Below are positions 12,560-23,974 of a stretch of DNA of 64,000 bases, in pieces. Every line of letters starts with the position of its first letter. Position 1 is the stretch's first letter. This stretch comes from Montifringilla adamsi (lineage: Eukaryota > Chordata > Aves > Passeriformes > Passeridae): assembly GCA_017590115.1 (NCBI GenBank), contig JAGGNK010008670.1:1178001-1242000 (forward strand), read 5' to 3'. The position numbers were made by a program, and so were the translations under genes. The notes beneath the pieces are model-generated. The model had not been told where the DNA came from, searched no databases, and was given only the letters and a program-made list of their open reading frames with translations.

Positions 12560-12960
12560 AAAAGAAATTGGTTTTAATTTTTATTACAACAGCTACAATG
12601 AATGACGCCCTTTTTCAGCAAAGCCCTGGAAATATTTATTTTGTTAGACTTTTAAAAACAAACATCTTGTTAGGGAAGAGACAGGCTATTGTTCTCCCTC
12701 TGACTAATTGGGGAAAAGCAAGAGAATATTCCGTATTCATTACATTTCAATTACATTTCACCAAAATGACTCATGTTATCTTCCACCCAGACAAAGTGTT
12801 TTAATTTTAATAACGACAATGCCGACAGCTACAATAGTGTTCTTGCAGAACTTTACTTGTAAATAATTAACAATTGTTGTATAGTGACAGAGAGGGGGTT
12901 GATAGCTCTATTAATTTCACAGTCAGGCTGGAGTCTCTTTAATTTTGGGTATTCATAAGA
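12560..12960. promoter_or_regulatory. Candidate conserved non-coding element
   Basis: About 400 bases that are AT-rich but not low-complexity and free of transposons. They are dense in TAATT/ATTA cores (GACTAATTGGGG, GTAAATAATTAACAATTG, CTATTAATTTCAC) and include a MEF2-like CTATTTTTA-type tract and an AP-1-like ATGACTCATG. The composition contrasts with the GC-rich, CR1-bearing sequence on either side. Confidence 0.4.
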
Positions 12961-13569
12961 ACCCACTCCCCTCCCAACCTAACAGTCTAATGGCAAAATC
13001 AGGTTTATGTCCCTGCAGCCAGTCCCAATGCCAAAATCCTGTTGAATGCCAGGAATCAGCCATAGAAATCCAAGGAGAATTGTGCAGGACTCACAGATCA
13101 CACCTCCAGAGGGTTTCAGTTTGGCTAATAATTGCCTGGGTTTGAGGCTGAAATCTGGAATGGGATAAATAATGAGTTTCAAATCCTGCTCTGTGCTGGG
13201 GTAGCCTCAGCAGGGGACAGATGCAGGACAGGGCACCACTTATTAATGGCCTTTAAATATGTGCACTCCAAGCAGGACACCCACGAGTGTTCCCCTAATC
13301 CACTCATATTCTTAAAATCAGGCAACATTCCCCTGATTCTGGTGGAATCAGCCAAGACACAAATGCCTTGAGGACCACGTAAAAGTTCCCCTTGTTGCCA
13401 TACCAAGTCTTGCTTCTTCTCCAGTTACCGTGTACCAGCCACAGTCACAGCCCCTGCTGAAATTAAAAGAGGTTTTCCCTGAATAAAACTCTGGGATTAT
13501 GACCCAGGTCTTGGAGGAGCCAAACCCTGCCGAGCCCTAGCGCTGCTGTTTGGGTCTGCAGGTGGGTAT

Positions 13570-13980
13570 TGCCTGGTGCAATGCTCAGAGCTCATTAACA
13601 GCTGCCCTGCTCCGAAGGCTCATTTGCATCACAAACCCAACATCTGCTGCGCCACCATGGTGATAAAGTTTATCACAAATAGGGAAACTTTGCATACTCA
13701 TTTTTTTATAACCACTGCTGGTTCAGAGAGGTCTCCAAAATATTCACAAGCAACAGAAAAAGTCACCTCAGCCTCCCTTTGGACAAACTCAAACACACCC
13801 AGCCTTGTTTTCACATCCCCACACACATTCACATTTCACATCTCAGGTAACATTTTCATTAGCCACCTGCATCATTTCCCCACTGAACGCATATTTTATT
13901 ACTTCAGACATCTCCTTCCACTGGCTTGGCTTTCCACAGACAGGGCTTCCTTAATTGAGCTGCATAGTTTATGAACTGTG
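13570..13980. promoter_or_regulatory. Candidate conserved non-coding element
   Basis: A non-repetitive block with CTCATTTGCAT (a POU/octamer-like site), GGTGATAAAGTTTATCAC (an inverted pair of GATAAA-type sites) and GCATACTCATTTTTTTATAA. It lies just right of a CR1-free AT-rich region and left of the possible VEPH1 promoter. Confidence 0.35.
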
Positions 13981-14273
13981 CTAATTGAGCTGCATAACTC
14001 CGCTGCTGCGGGGGTTTCAGACCCTGAAGCCGACCCAACATCGAGCGCTGGGTCGGTGCCACGGGAGCTGCAGCTCTGCGCGTTAAGGAGCCCTTTCACA
14101 GCCCCGCGCTCCTAACATTCCTGTAGGCTTTTCCCACTTCGCAGTACCCGAAGGGCTCAAAAGCTGCATTCGGCTCGCACAAGTTTTTTTAAATGAACAA
14201 ATGAAGAAAGCTGCTGCTGACAGCCCAAGGAACGAACCCCCTGTCCCTGAGAGCAGCAGGGAGGAAAACTCAC

Positions 14274-14352
14274 CCAGGAGAGCAAAAGCAGCTATCCCAA
14301 ACAGAAAAAACCCTCCCGACTCCAGGGACCGCTCCAAGCGCGCTGCCAGGTC
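14274..14352 (-). promoter_or_regulatory. VEPH1: Possible VEPH1 first untranslated exon and promoter
   Basis: Read on the minus strand, a TATA-like CTTTTAAAGG (about 14368-14377) is followed some 25-30 bases later by a GC-rich start region. A consensus splice donor then follows (CTCCTGG then GTGAGT, exon edge at 14274). The surroundings (13990-14520) are moderately CpG-rich, unlike the rest of the intron. VEPH1 needs an upstream untranslated exon because its ATG exon has an acceptor-like site just before the ATG. This is inference: no transcript evidence was available, and the CpG island at 18.3 kb is an alternative start. Confidence 0.3.
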
Positions 14353-14524
14353 CTGGGTAGGAGCCAGGAGCCTTTAAAAGGGTCCTGGAAGCAGGAAGGA
14401 GGAGCGGTATTGATAGGTATCCGTGCGGACCTGGCAGTCCCAGCTGCCCGAGTTAAGAGCTCAGCAATCAGGGCAGAGACACCGCGTCTGGAGCCAGGGC
14501 TGGTTCCGCACAGCATCCAGCTGT

Positions 14525-14660
14525 TTCTCACCCTAATTAAGTCTATAGGCTAACAGGGATTATTAATATTAATCACCCGGCCTCTGAAGCTGCTAATGAA
14601 ATCAGCTAATCCATAGCAGCGCAAATGAACACAGGGATTTGCGCTGAGTTACACGGGAGA
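14525..14660. promoter_or_regulatory. Candidate conserved non-coding element
   Basis: A compact block with CCTAATTAAGTCTATAGG, GATTATTAATATTAATCACC and CTAATGAAATCAGCTAATCC: five ATTA-type cores in about 100 bases, next to the possible VEPH1 promoter. Confidence 0.4.
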
Positions 14661-15047
14661 GAAGCACTACCTGCTCTACAAAGTGCTCACACCTTGCTTG
14701 AGCACAGTTCTCCTCCTGGCTACGGAGAGATGCCTCAGCAAGGCACTAAAAACCCTAAAACATCTGCTGAATAAGCTTTCCATCATTAACGCTGCACCTC
14801 AGAGGAGCACAGGGCTTTGAAAGGGGAACACGCTTCCACCAGCACCTCATTTCACAGCGGCAGCAGAGCTAAGCACAGCAGTCACTTGGGAACGTAAGGA
14901 AAGCAGGCAGGGGAAAACAGAACAGAGGCAGCACCTCACAGGAAACATTATTGAAATTAATTCACACCAGCACTGATGTGGAAGTGGCTTGGCAGGCAAA
15001 GCTTTGTTTGCTAGATTTGTAGAACTCTTTGTGTAAATAAACATGAA

Positions 15048-15128
15048 ACTGTAGAATGTTGGATTGGAAAATCCTTGAGCTTACCAAACCTGTTGAGGCA
15101 AGAGCTGTCAGGTCTAGGCTCGCCTGAT
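15048..15128 (-). mobile_element. Old, degraded CR1 fragment (tentative)
   Basis: GTAGAATGTTGGATTGGAAA and the following GAGCTTACCAAACC and CTGTCAGGTC resemble an older CR1 subfamily end in reverse. Similarity is weak and the borders are guessed. Confidence 0.35.
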
Positions 15129-16332
15129 GTTTGCCCTGATGTTGCTTCCCTAAGCAAAACTTTTCAGCACTACACAATTAGGAAATTACTCATTAGCCAG
15201 AGACTTTTCCCTACTCCATTAGGAACAGAAAACACCAGGCCACTGGTTTGTTCCAGTGTCTGAATTAATGATTCTTTGCTCTCTCAAATGTCTCCTTTTG
15301 AAGGAAACATCTCTTTATTTTCATCTCTTTCTCACTCTGCTCATGTTGTCCTGCCCTGTTCCTGAGCAATCCTCACTAAGTTTCCATTTCCTCAGTTTCT
15401 CTGTGTTTTGGGGGTTTAGTTTGGGTTTGTTTATGGGGTGGTTGTTTTGGGGGTTTTCTGTGTGGTGTCCCTGTATCTGTTTTTCCTCCAACATCCTCCC
15501 TAACCTGAGAAGCTCCTGCTGCAGAAACCAACTCCCTGAATTCTCAACACATTTTCCAGAGAAACCATTTTCCTCTCATAACTTCAAAATTTAAACCAAT
15601 AGATCCTGTGAAATAAAACAAGATCTGATCCTTTGTGTCCAAAATGTGGTTCCTGGCTTTTCCCCAGCAGGTCTGAATTTATCAAATCGTGAGGTGTACA
15701 CATTGCATTAAAACCAAGTAATAGAAAATTCAGTGTTCACCTTTCAAGTCCACCTCGGTAGGAAACCAATTCAATTTTGCTGTCAATTACGTTAGGGAGA
15801 AATAGGAGAAAATAGAAAAAAAATCAGATTAATGCATTCTGAGATAAATGGTATTTCAGGTAAGTTTAATCTTACTTTTGAGAGGTGCAAACTCATCACG
15901 TACATCTACATTGAGGAGCCTGGGAGGCACAACACCAAAATTGTTTCACCCTCATTCAACTGAATTAGGGTTTCCTTTTTTTCCCTCAGCAGAACTCTCA
16001 GGACAGGATGAGGATTTCAGCTGGGGCCTGAAATTCCATATCCAGTTTAACTGACTTTAACCATAAAGGCAATTTTCTCCTAATGAGCAGTGAGATTGGC
16101 CCTCTGGTCTCCCTTGTCAGGCTGTAAATAGATGGTCTCCTCTCTCTTTGGGAGGACAAGGACTAAAGGAAGGAACACGGAAAAGAGAGGGAAACCCACG
16201 GGAGCTGGGGGTGGAGACCATGAATGTCAGAGATGTTTTTAGGAGGTTCCAGATTTCAGCTCAGCAGATTCTTCAGCTTAACTTTAACCCCCTAAGAGTC
16301 TCAACTTTGTAATTATTCAGTGTTCCATCCCT

Positions 16333-16428
16333 TAGAGTGGGGTTGAGATTGGAAGGTTCCTCCAGTGACCACCAAGCCCAGCCCCAGCAGGGTGGTCAGG
16401 GCCACCTCCAGCTGGATTTTGAACCATT
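16333..16428 (-). mobile_element. CR1 LINE fragment, divergent subfamily
   Basis: GAGATTGGAAGGTTCCTCCA followed by GGTGGTCAGGGCCACCTCCA and GGATTTTGAACC fit a CR1 3' region in reverse, from a subfamily different from most copies in this window. Confidence 0.6.
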
Positions 16429-17257
16429 TCCATGGCTGACCCCTGGATTCAGTGCATCCCTGTCCTTCTTGTACTGAGGAGTTTGTTTTTCAGAAGTGAA
16501 GTGCATTTATCACCTCTCATCCCCAGGAAAAAAAAAAAAAAAAAGCCTTTCTGAATGTCTTCAAATCCTTAACATTATTTCACCTGTAAAATGATAAAAT
16601 CTACTTTGATTTGCCACTCTAACAGTGCCTTCACCCACCCTATATTTTGCTCCCAGGAGGGGTTAATGTCACACATATATACACACAAAGGATTTTTATA
16701 TTTTAGTAGCAAGGCAACAAAGAAATTCACTTAATGACAAGTTCTTGGACTGATGCATTATTCATTTTCTTATGTGACAGCAGAACAAAACTGTAGCCAT
16801 AAATATATAATGTTACACACCACTTTTAATGTCGTTTACATTTATGGAGTAATTGGCTGTCTTCCACATTATCCTCTCTTTAGTCACTTCTTTTTTAAGG
16901 GAGTGTCATGAAATGTAGCTCGTGGCATCAAAGATGTGTTTATTCAGGAACAGGGACAGCAACAGGCCGGGATAAACCCAGGAATCTCAATCTCTGCTTC
17001 TGAAAACTTTTTTTAGTCTCTGGAAGGATTTTAGAGTTATCTTTACACCACTTTTCCACATACAAATTGCTTTTTGCTCCTTTTTTTCCTATGATTAACA
17101 TGAGTTTTTAAAAATTCAGGAACAAAAGGAGACAAGGTGAGAAAGAGGACCTGTGACAAGGCTGCAGCAGAGATCCAAAGGAAACAGGGGCGGATTCAGA
17201 CCAGCTGGACAACATGCTTGCACGAAGGGTCAATCCATCCAGGAGCTCCCCTCCTAC

Positions 17258-17330
17258 AACCACAGAATCCTGGAGTGCTTGGGATGGAGGGGACACCTTC
17301 CACTCCAGCCTGGTCTTCCCCACATAACAA
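17258..17330 (-). mobile_element. CR1 remnant (tentative)
   Basis: ACCACAGAATCCTGGAGTGC, a GGGATGGA segment and GGGGACACCTTCCACTCCAG follow each other in CR1 order, with an internal deletion between them. Short and degraded. Confidence 0.4.
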
Positions 17331-17687
17331 AACCTGTTCCTTGCACAAGCCTGCCATCAGAAGTGCTACAAACCCTCCTGCTTTTGCCCATCCCCAACAG
17401 ATGAGTGTCATGGACATATCAGGGAATTTCACCGTGCCAGACAAATGCAGCTCAACTGCCAAAACCAGCACTGAATCATTGCCTGAGCAGCAATTAAACT
17501 AGAACAATGCAGATAGCCAGAGCCTGCCTTTAATCATTCCCCCAGCCCTGTGTTAATTAGCTAGGCTGCAGCAACCACTGACATGATGAGCCTGTATGAG
17601 AATGAAAAGTAAAACTGTATTAAAAATTCAGTAAATTATACAACACTCTTCCCTATCAAAATATTCTAAAATATTCATGTTTGGCTT

Positions 17688-18012
17688 TCCAGGACCTTAA
17701 GGGGGCTTGCAAAGAGGCTGGAGGAGCACTTTTCACAAGGGTCTGGAATGATAGGACAAAGGGGGAATAGCCTTGAGCAAGAGGGCATGGTTAAATGGGA
17801 TATTAGGGGAAAATCCTTCCCTGTGCAGGTGGGCAGACCCTGGCACAAGTGCCCAGAGCAGCTGTGGCTGCTTCTGGATCCCTGGAAATGTCCAAGGCCA
17901 GGCTGGACAGGGCTTGGATCCACCTGGGACAGTGGAAGTGTCCCTGCCCATGGCAGGGGGTGGAATGGGATGGGATTTAAGGTCCTGCCAACCCAAACCG
18001 TTCTATGTTTCT
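17688..18012 (+). mobile_element. CR1 LINE 3' fragment (325 bp)
   Basis: One of the longest CR1 copies in the window. In order it has AGGACCTTAAGGGGGCTTGC, GATAGGACAAAGGGGGAATA, GGGATATTAGGGGAAAATCC, CCAAGGCCAGGCTGGACAGG and a tail CCAACCCAAACCGTTCTATG. It lies directly before the CpG island. Confidence 0.9.
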
Positions 18013-18284
18013 AAAAGGACAAAGATCCCTACAAAGATCCTAGGATTGTCAATTAGAATTCTTTGTACCGTGGTCTTTGTTGATCAGATTAAACGTGTTT
18101 AAGCCAGCAGGTGGGTGCTGGCGCCGCACTGGGAAGGTCTCATGATGCTGTTCCAATTCCCGCAGGTCAGGCGGTGATCCCGCCCCTCTGCCCAGCGCTG
18201 GAGGGCACATCTGGACCAGGGGAGCAGATCACCCTCTGTGTGCCCTTCCAGCCTTGCTCAGGCTGGGATTCAGGGATTAAATCC

Positions 18285-18840
18285 CCGCCTGGCGGGGTGC
18301 CCGGGCCGAAGGGCGCAGCGCCGCTCGGCTCCGCCGGGCCCGGCCCTCAGGGAGCTGAGGCCGCAGCGCCGCCCGCCCGCCAGCAGGGGGCGCCCCGCGC
18401 CCGCGCTCTGAGGCGATGGCGGCGGCGGGCAGGGCATGGGTGGCCGCTGTGGCGACGGTGCTGCCCCGGACATCCCGGCCATCCCCGCCATCCCAGCCAT
18501 CCTAGCTACCCCGGCCATCCCTCTTTCCCCGTGCTCCCCTTCTCCCTCCCCGCCCGCAGGGTCTCCTTCGAGGCGAGCCCGCCGCATGCCGGAGCGGCAG
18601 CCGCAGCCCTGCAGATCCGTGCCGGCCCCGCTCGGGTCCGTGTCCTCCGCTGCCGGTGCCCGGGCCCGCTCCCAGCGCCGTTCCCGGTTTTATTCCCGTG
18701 TCCTGCCTCGCCTGTTCCCGTGGCTCCCCCCGGGACCCGCTCCCTTCTCCGCAGGGAAGAGGGGAACGGCAGCCCCGGGAGCCCCGTTCCCGCAGGCTGC
18801 GGCTCCTCGGGATGGGATGCCGGGCTCTCCAGAAAGGCGC
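18285..18840. promoter_or_regulatory. CpG island, candidate promoter
   Basis: About 550 bases with a high CpG count, in contrast to AT-rich sequence on both sides. It contains GC-box-like GGGCGC/CCCGCCC motifs and an imperfect CATCCCGGC/CATCCC repeat (18468-18525). Bird CpG islands usually mark promoters. The nearest gene downstream on the plus strand is SLC66A1L, 4 kb away, and VEPH1 starts 14 kb away on the minus strand, so a shared or divergent promoter is possible. An ATG at 18416 opens only a short frame (MAAAGRAWVAAV, about 29 codons) with no similarity I recognise. Long frames here reflect GC content, not a gene. Confidence 0.65.
18380..18393 (+). promoter_or_regulatory. CTCF binding motif
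   Basis: CCAGCAGGGGGCGC matches the vertebrate CTCF core (CCASYAGRKGGCRS) at every position. It sits inside the CpG island, in forward orientation. Insulator or loop-anchor function is an inference from the motif and from its place between VEPH1 and the putative SHOX2 landscape. Confidence 0.7.
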
Positions 18841-18892
18841 TTCCTTCTGTTCTGTTCTTTGGTTTATTATTGTTAATAAAGCCATAAAATCC

Positions 18893-19001
18893 TAGATCAT
18901 AGCATCAAAGAACCCGGACTGGTTTGGGTTGGAAGGGATGGTAAAGCTCATCCCGTTCCAGCCCTGCCATGGGCAGGGACACCTTCCACTGTCCCACGTT
19001 A
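18893..19001 (-). mobile_element. CR1 LINE 3' fragment
   Basis: Reverse copy: ATCATAGCATCAAAGAACCC, GGTTTGGGTTGGAAGGGATG and CCATGGGCAGGGACACCTTC. It flanks the CpG island on the right. Confidence 0.85.
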
Positions 19002-19789
19002 AGATAAACTGAGGTTGTTCTCTGGGAACTGGCCTTGGTTTCCAGGTGAAATCTGGCCAAGCAGAATTCACAACCAGGAGTGTCTAAAATGCTTTCAGAG
19101 AACAGTTTTGGCCGAAATCCAGTGACCAGATTAATACTAGGGCATACTTGTAAGAAGCCCTGGTTACTCCATAGCCCAGCTCCACCTTTTCCTTCCCCAG
19201 CAGGAATTAAGCGATGAACACTGTAAAACTGAACCCCTTTTGGGGCTTGATCTGTTCTTAACTGCAGTTTAAAGACCTTTGGCACACCAGCCAAACACAC
19301 ATCTGACATCCTCATACATCACTGGCAGTCCTGGGTATTTGACATCCAGAGCGCAGGGATGTTCACAGCAGCTGGAGAGGCAGAGGAGCTGTGCCAAATC
19401 TCCCAAATTCCAGGGAAAACCTGCATTTCCTTGTCTGCACTGGGAGGCTGTTCCTAAGCATGTAGATTTCACTTCTAAACCATTGTCTATTTCTGTTTAC
19501 TCACTCCAGAGTAAGATATTAAAATGAAAAAAAAGTGTCCAAGCGAGAGGCTCAGGTTACTGATTCCTTATTCCTAAATACCTTGGACCACAACAGTGTT
19601 GTTTGTAGCTGAGCAAGCACTAAACCTTTGCAAAAGGGGATGGTGCCAAGGGTCCAGGTCACACCTTCTCTGGAACTTCTCCATATGGAAGTAACAGTAT
19701 TTGAGCAGCAATCTCAGACAGAATATGAGGTTACAGGCAAAGAATTGTTATAGGAACATAAACCATTTTTAATATAATTTTATAATTTG

Positions 19790-19843
19790 GGGGTTGGAAC
19801 TGGATGATCTTTAAGATCCCTTCCAACACAAACCATCCTATGC
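19790..19843 (+). mobile_element. Short CR1 tail
   Basis: GGTTGGAACTGGATGATCTT, TTCCAACACAAACCATCCTATG: only the last ~55 bases of a CR1 copy in forward orientation. Confidence 0.7.
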
Positions 19844-21524
19844 TTTTCTCATCACTGACAACTTCAATACTACAGCAAACAAAGAAATGTTCTGGCAGTC
19901 TCCTTGTCCTCCTTTCATGTGGAATTCCTGGGTTTGCTCTTCCTGGGACAGGACATTTTGCCAGGGATTTAAGAAAAGTAGCAATTTTTGTAATAGTAAA
20001 ATTACAGTCTCAGGGACTGGCAACACAAATATTCTGCTGCATAAATATTGAATAATAACAACCCAAAAATCAAATTTAAATACCACGTCTTGTTTTAATG
20101 AGTCTGCTCAGCTGCACAGTGCCAGAATGGGATAAAAAGTACTTGAAACACTACATGCAACATTTTTTTAAACTTAAAAAGTTATTTTCAAAGATGGCTG
20201 CAAAATCTAGTAACTTCCCCAGTATAAGCAGAATAAACTGAATATATCCTCCAGGCTCAGGTGATTTCTCAGTGAATAAATGTATTTTTATTGTTTAATT
20301 GGTTTAGGTCCAATGATGACAGTTCTTTGGAGAGGCAGCCAACTCCTGCAGGAAACTTGTTCCAGCATTTAAAGCCATAAAAATATGAAGTCTCATGGAA
20401 AGAAAAAGGAGTTTCTGGTTGATGAGCAAAGTGAGTCCTAATTTTACAGAGAATTATGCTCTGTGAAAACAAATGTTGAAACTTTTTCAAGATTGGAATA
20501 GTTTGGTGCATAATGGTGGCATCATTTAGGGAGTTTTGGGGGCAGGATCACCCTACAAGTGCCTTCTGCAAGTTTTTTATGCTTCCCATGTTTCCTGTGG
20601 AGTGTTCAATGACACAAACTGTTTGACACTGTGTTGAGTCACTGATTAGGCTGGATGCATTTTAGTGACTTTAAAGCCCACCTGGAATCTGAGTCATAAC
20701 TTACTTCTTGTTCAGAGCATTATCTCCAAATTAATTGCATGGAACCACCGGATAGATAAATATTTTATATAAATATATTTTTAAAGAGTGAGTAGCATGT
20801 TCAGAATCTGGGTAAGTACCTCTAAGGAAAATATTGTGACTTTATTAGCATCACATTGAACATGAAAAATCAGAGTTCTGGTCTTAGATTCCAATAAATT
20901 CCCTGGTTTAGCTTATCCTGCGGCAGATTTCTGGCCCCTCATTGTCACAGACCACCACGAGCTCACACTAAAATGCTGCAGTGATAAATCTGGGGTGTTA
21001 CATATTGGATCCACAAAGTATTTCTCTTTCTTGGAAGTCCAGCTTGTGTCTGTAATGAGCGAAGAGGAGCGAGCATTGTGTGGGGGATGCCTGGTTCACA
21101 GGGGCTGTGTTTATTCCCTGGAATCTGGCGGGTTCCTGCGGGAGACTGGGGCTGCTGCAGCCGACTGGATGTGCGGGGCTTTGCGCAAAGGATGTTCAGC
21201 ATCCCTAACCGGATTTGGGGATTTGCACGGGCTGGGAATGGAGGCAGAAATCAGCTCGTGGGATTGGAGCTCCATCCAGGAGTGATGGCTCCTCAGCTGC
21301 TCTCAGCAGCTCCCCAGCAGAGAGCAGGAGATTGTGCAGGATCGGAGCGCCCTGGGTTTGGCACCTCCTGCAAGAATGTGCCAGGGATGTGTGGGAGGGC
21401 TGGAGCAGGGCTCATTGCCATTGTCTGCTCGCTGCCTGCTGCACTCCCCTAAGCTGAAAGTCTTAAGCAGTTCTCAAATTCAAACATGAGTAATCTTGCC
21501 TGAAGCCTTTTGCAAAAGCTGCCT

Positions 21525-21556
21525 TTTTCTTTTTCTTTTTCTTTTTTTTTTTTAAT
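21525..21556. repeat. (CTTTTT)n microsatellite
   Basis: Three to four CTTTTT units followed by a T run. Confidence 0.8.
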
Positions 21557-22506
21557 TTTATCTTGGATATGTTCCTCTATCTGCATAATACAGACAGAAT
21601 AATATGCCAGAGAAGCATGTTGTTCATGTTTGCAAAAATATTTGGTGGTTGACAAATGAGTTTGATGTACTGTGCTGTTGTACTGACTTGACACTAATCT
21701 CTGCCACTTAGAGCAAATGAGAATAAATCACCTCTCCTCTCTTATCTTCTCCACCCCGAGTTGTGTGTGCACTTGCAGCTCAAGCTGGCTCAAGGTTTAT
21801 TTAAATCCATGCTTTCCCAGCAATCCTGTCCTGCCAATTCAGTTTGGGTTGGGAAAAGGTCAGGAGCAGCCCTGGAGTTGGCACTTGCACAGTGCTGAAT
21901 CACTTGGTCACTGTGGTCAGGTTTCAGAATGCAGGTAGGACATGACAAAGGAAAAGGGGAAATTATCTCAGCAGCTGAAAATGCCTGGAAAAAAATGGGG
22001 TTGACTCCAAAGTCTGTTCCCATAATGGGGATCTAATTTACTGGCCTGGTAAAAGGGCTGTGGGGCTCAAGTGAAATAAAACCACGCTTGCTCAGCTGTT
22101 GAGCTGCAGAAATGTGAGCTGAAATATTAATTGGAGAAGGGCTTTACATTAAAGCTGTCATGTTTGTGAGCATGGAATTCAGCGAGGTATGTCCAGTGGG
22201 CTCAGGTTTGGGATTGCTCCCTAGTCCTCACTGTCAATCTGAATCACAGCTCTCCAGTTCAGAGGCTTTAGCGGAGTTGTGAGCTCTCTGTTCATTCTGA
22301 GCCCTTCTGTGTTTAACACAGGGTTCTCTTATTTCTGCCATCTATAAACCAATCATAATTGCCCAAATATTTACACTGATGTTTATTTCTGGCAGTGATT
22401 TGGTGTTTGTCATGCACATTATGATTATGAAGCAACATTTCTGTGCAGTTGAGAGGTATTTCAAATTACTTGCCTATTGAACAAGCAAATGTTTCATTTC
22501 CTTCAG

Positions 22507-22597
22507 ATTGTCACTGCTGCTTTTTATGAGAACAAGGACCTAATTATGATTCCACAATTTGTGTACTGTAAGCTCAAGAATCAGAAGGTGACAAAAG
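22507..22597 (+). CDS. SLC66A1L: SLC66A1L exon, middle PQ-loop protein segment
   Basis: A 91-base exon between TTCCTTCAG and AAAAG/GTAAGT (phase 0 in, phase 1 out) encodes IVTAAFYENKDLIMIPQFVY followed by CKLKNQKVTK. This matches the SLC66A1 (PQLC2) segment TYTAVYYVLADLVMLTLYFY then YKFRTRP (recalled human protein): a membrane helix ending in a basic YK.K stretch. SLC66A1 is a seven-helix PQ-loop transporter that exports cationic amino acids from lysosomes; SLC66A1L is its paralogue next to VEPH1 in human. Exons for the N-terminal ~100 residues, including the first PQ loop and the GGD.CNL region, were sought upstream and not recognised. They may be divergent, very short, or lost. Confidence 0.75.
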
Positions 22598-23849
22598 GTA
22601 AGTTTTTACAACAATAAAATGTTCTCCCTGATGCAGCACAGCCTTGACTGAGAGATTTTCCTACAGCATTTAAATACATTTTATTTCAGAGGGATCCAAA
22701 AACAGAGTGTACAAATTCTGGAGTTCTGAGACCTGTTGCCTCCAGTTTTCCTTTGCTTCTCATTTCTGACCCACACACATCTGTGAATATTTTCCATGGA
22801 GTACTTTCAGTTGATATAAAAAATGCAATAGATTTTTGGATTCTGGTTCCATATTTTAACTGATTCCATGGTTTTTGTGGAAATGTGTGGGAGTTGAAAC
22901 CAAGCCTCATTTCTTTGTGGGGTTCAGTTGGTTTCCTCCCCGTTGATTGAATGTGGGCTTTATTTGCTTATAGCATAAAATATGTTGACATCTTCATGTG
23001 TTCTGTTTCAATATATGCATTAAAAAATCATATTCCAGGGAATGAAATTACTGGAGTTGTGCTTGAGCAAATCCTGGTGGTGGCTGGAATGTTCAGCCTG
23101 CCCAAGAACTACTGTTTTGTCTGAAATGGAAGACAGCTCTCTTCACATTGTATCAAATCAAAACCATTAACGCATCAATTTAAAAAGAAAAAATAGGAAA
23201 GAAAATCCATGGTACAACAGAGGTAACAAAAAGCTGAAGTAAACCAGATGCCTCCCCACAGACTAAATGGGGGTAACCAGATTCAATATGGAACTGATAA
23301 TAAACCTGGAGATAGGGCAGTGCTGAGGGATTTCCTTCCTGCTGCCTCCTCTGGACACAAACCCAGGCTTTGGAGCATGGAACGGCCACTGCCTGGTCCA
23401 AAATGACACAGTAATCAATATCTTAGTGAGATTTTACTAATTCACATTCCAAATATCCTTGCTTTTGCAGTTTTTTATCAAGATGTGCGGCATGAAAGTT
23501 ACATTCTGTTCTATTTATCAGTTTTGTTCGTCAGGTGTTATTTAATCATAAGTTAGATATCATACATAATCATAATAAAAGAGAGAAGGTGAGAATGAAC
23601 ATTTCCTGTCAGGGGCAATGCCCACCAAGGAATTCCCCAGCAGTTCCTCCACTGCCACCCTCAGCACTACAACAGTGAGCAGGGCTGGGCACAGAGCCCA
23701 GAAAAAAGGGGTGGAACTTCCACTGCTGCCAAGAAAAAGAGACATGAAATTCTACCTTTGCATTTGCATATTTGTACTGCAAACAGAAAGTGACCTCAAA
23801 TCAACAGCAGATGTTATTTTTCAGCTAATTTGTTTGTGTGTCATTCCAG

Positions 23850-23974
23850 GCAGTCCCAGCCTGAGGAATTTGGGCACAGCCTGGATTGTGGGGTGTGGAG
23901 CTCTGAGTGGCACTGCCCTCTGTCAGCTGCTCCTCAGGAACCAGCAGCACAGGCCAGCAGTCCCAAGGAATAAT
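23850..23974 (+). CDS. SLC66A1L: SLC66A1L candidate exon (uncertain)
   Basis: A good acceptor (TTTGTTTGTGTGTCATTCCAG) precedes an open stretch beginning SPSLRNLGTAWIVGCGALSG, which resembles the small-residue helix after the basic stretch in SLC66A1 (INSVLLFLMGMACATPLLSA). The start phase fits the exon ending at 22597 and the end phase fits the exon starting at 24822. The weak points are a poor donor (GTCAAT) and only moderate similarity, so either the borders or the exon itself may be wrong. Confidence 0.4.

Larger units (their letters stand above)
4397..14273 (-). other. Probable VEPH1 5' intron or upstream region
   Basis: About 10 kb to the right of the VEPH1 start codon exon. It holds one CR1 fragment (5261-5416), a 38-bp duplication (5763-5838), homopolymer runs near 8.76-8.81 kb, a palindrome at 9230-9263 and AT-rich blocks that may be conserved elements. 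No protein-coding exon was recognised. If the first exon proposed at 14.3 kb is right, this whole stretch is intron. Confidence 0.5.
14661..17687. other. Intergenic stretch without recognised gene
   Basis: Unique AT-rich sequence with scattered CR1 remnants and a poly-A run at about 16529. An AT-rich block at 16750-16900 (TGCATTATTCATTTTC, GGAGTAATTGGC) could be another regulatory element. No exon with plausible splice sites and protein similarity was seen. Confidence 0.5.

Noticed and set aside
18111..18887. 258-codon plus-strand frame over the CpG island
   Set aside because: It is open because of GC content. It has no similarity to known proteins and overlaps other equally long frames on both strands.
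22090..22195. Possible upstream SLC66A1L exon ending at a GTATGT donor
   Set aside because: The open frame before the donor shows no resemblance to the N-terminal half of SLC66A1, and no good acceptor precedes it.
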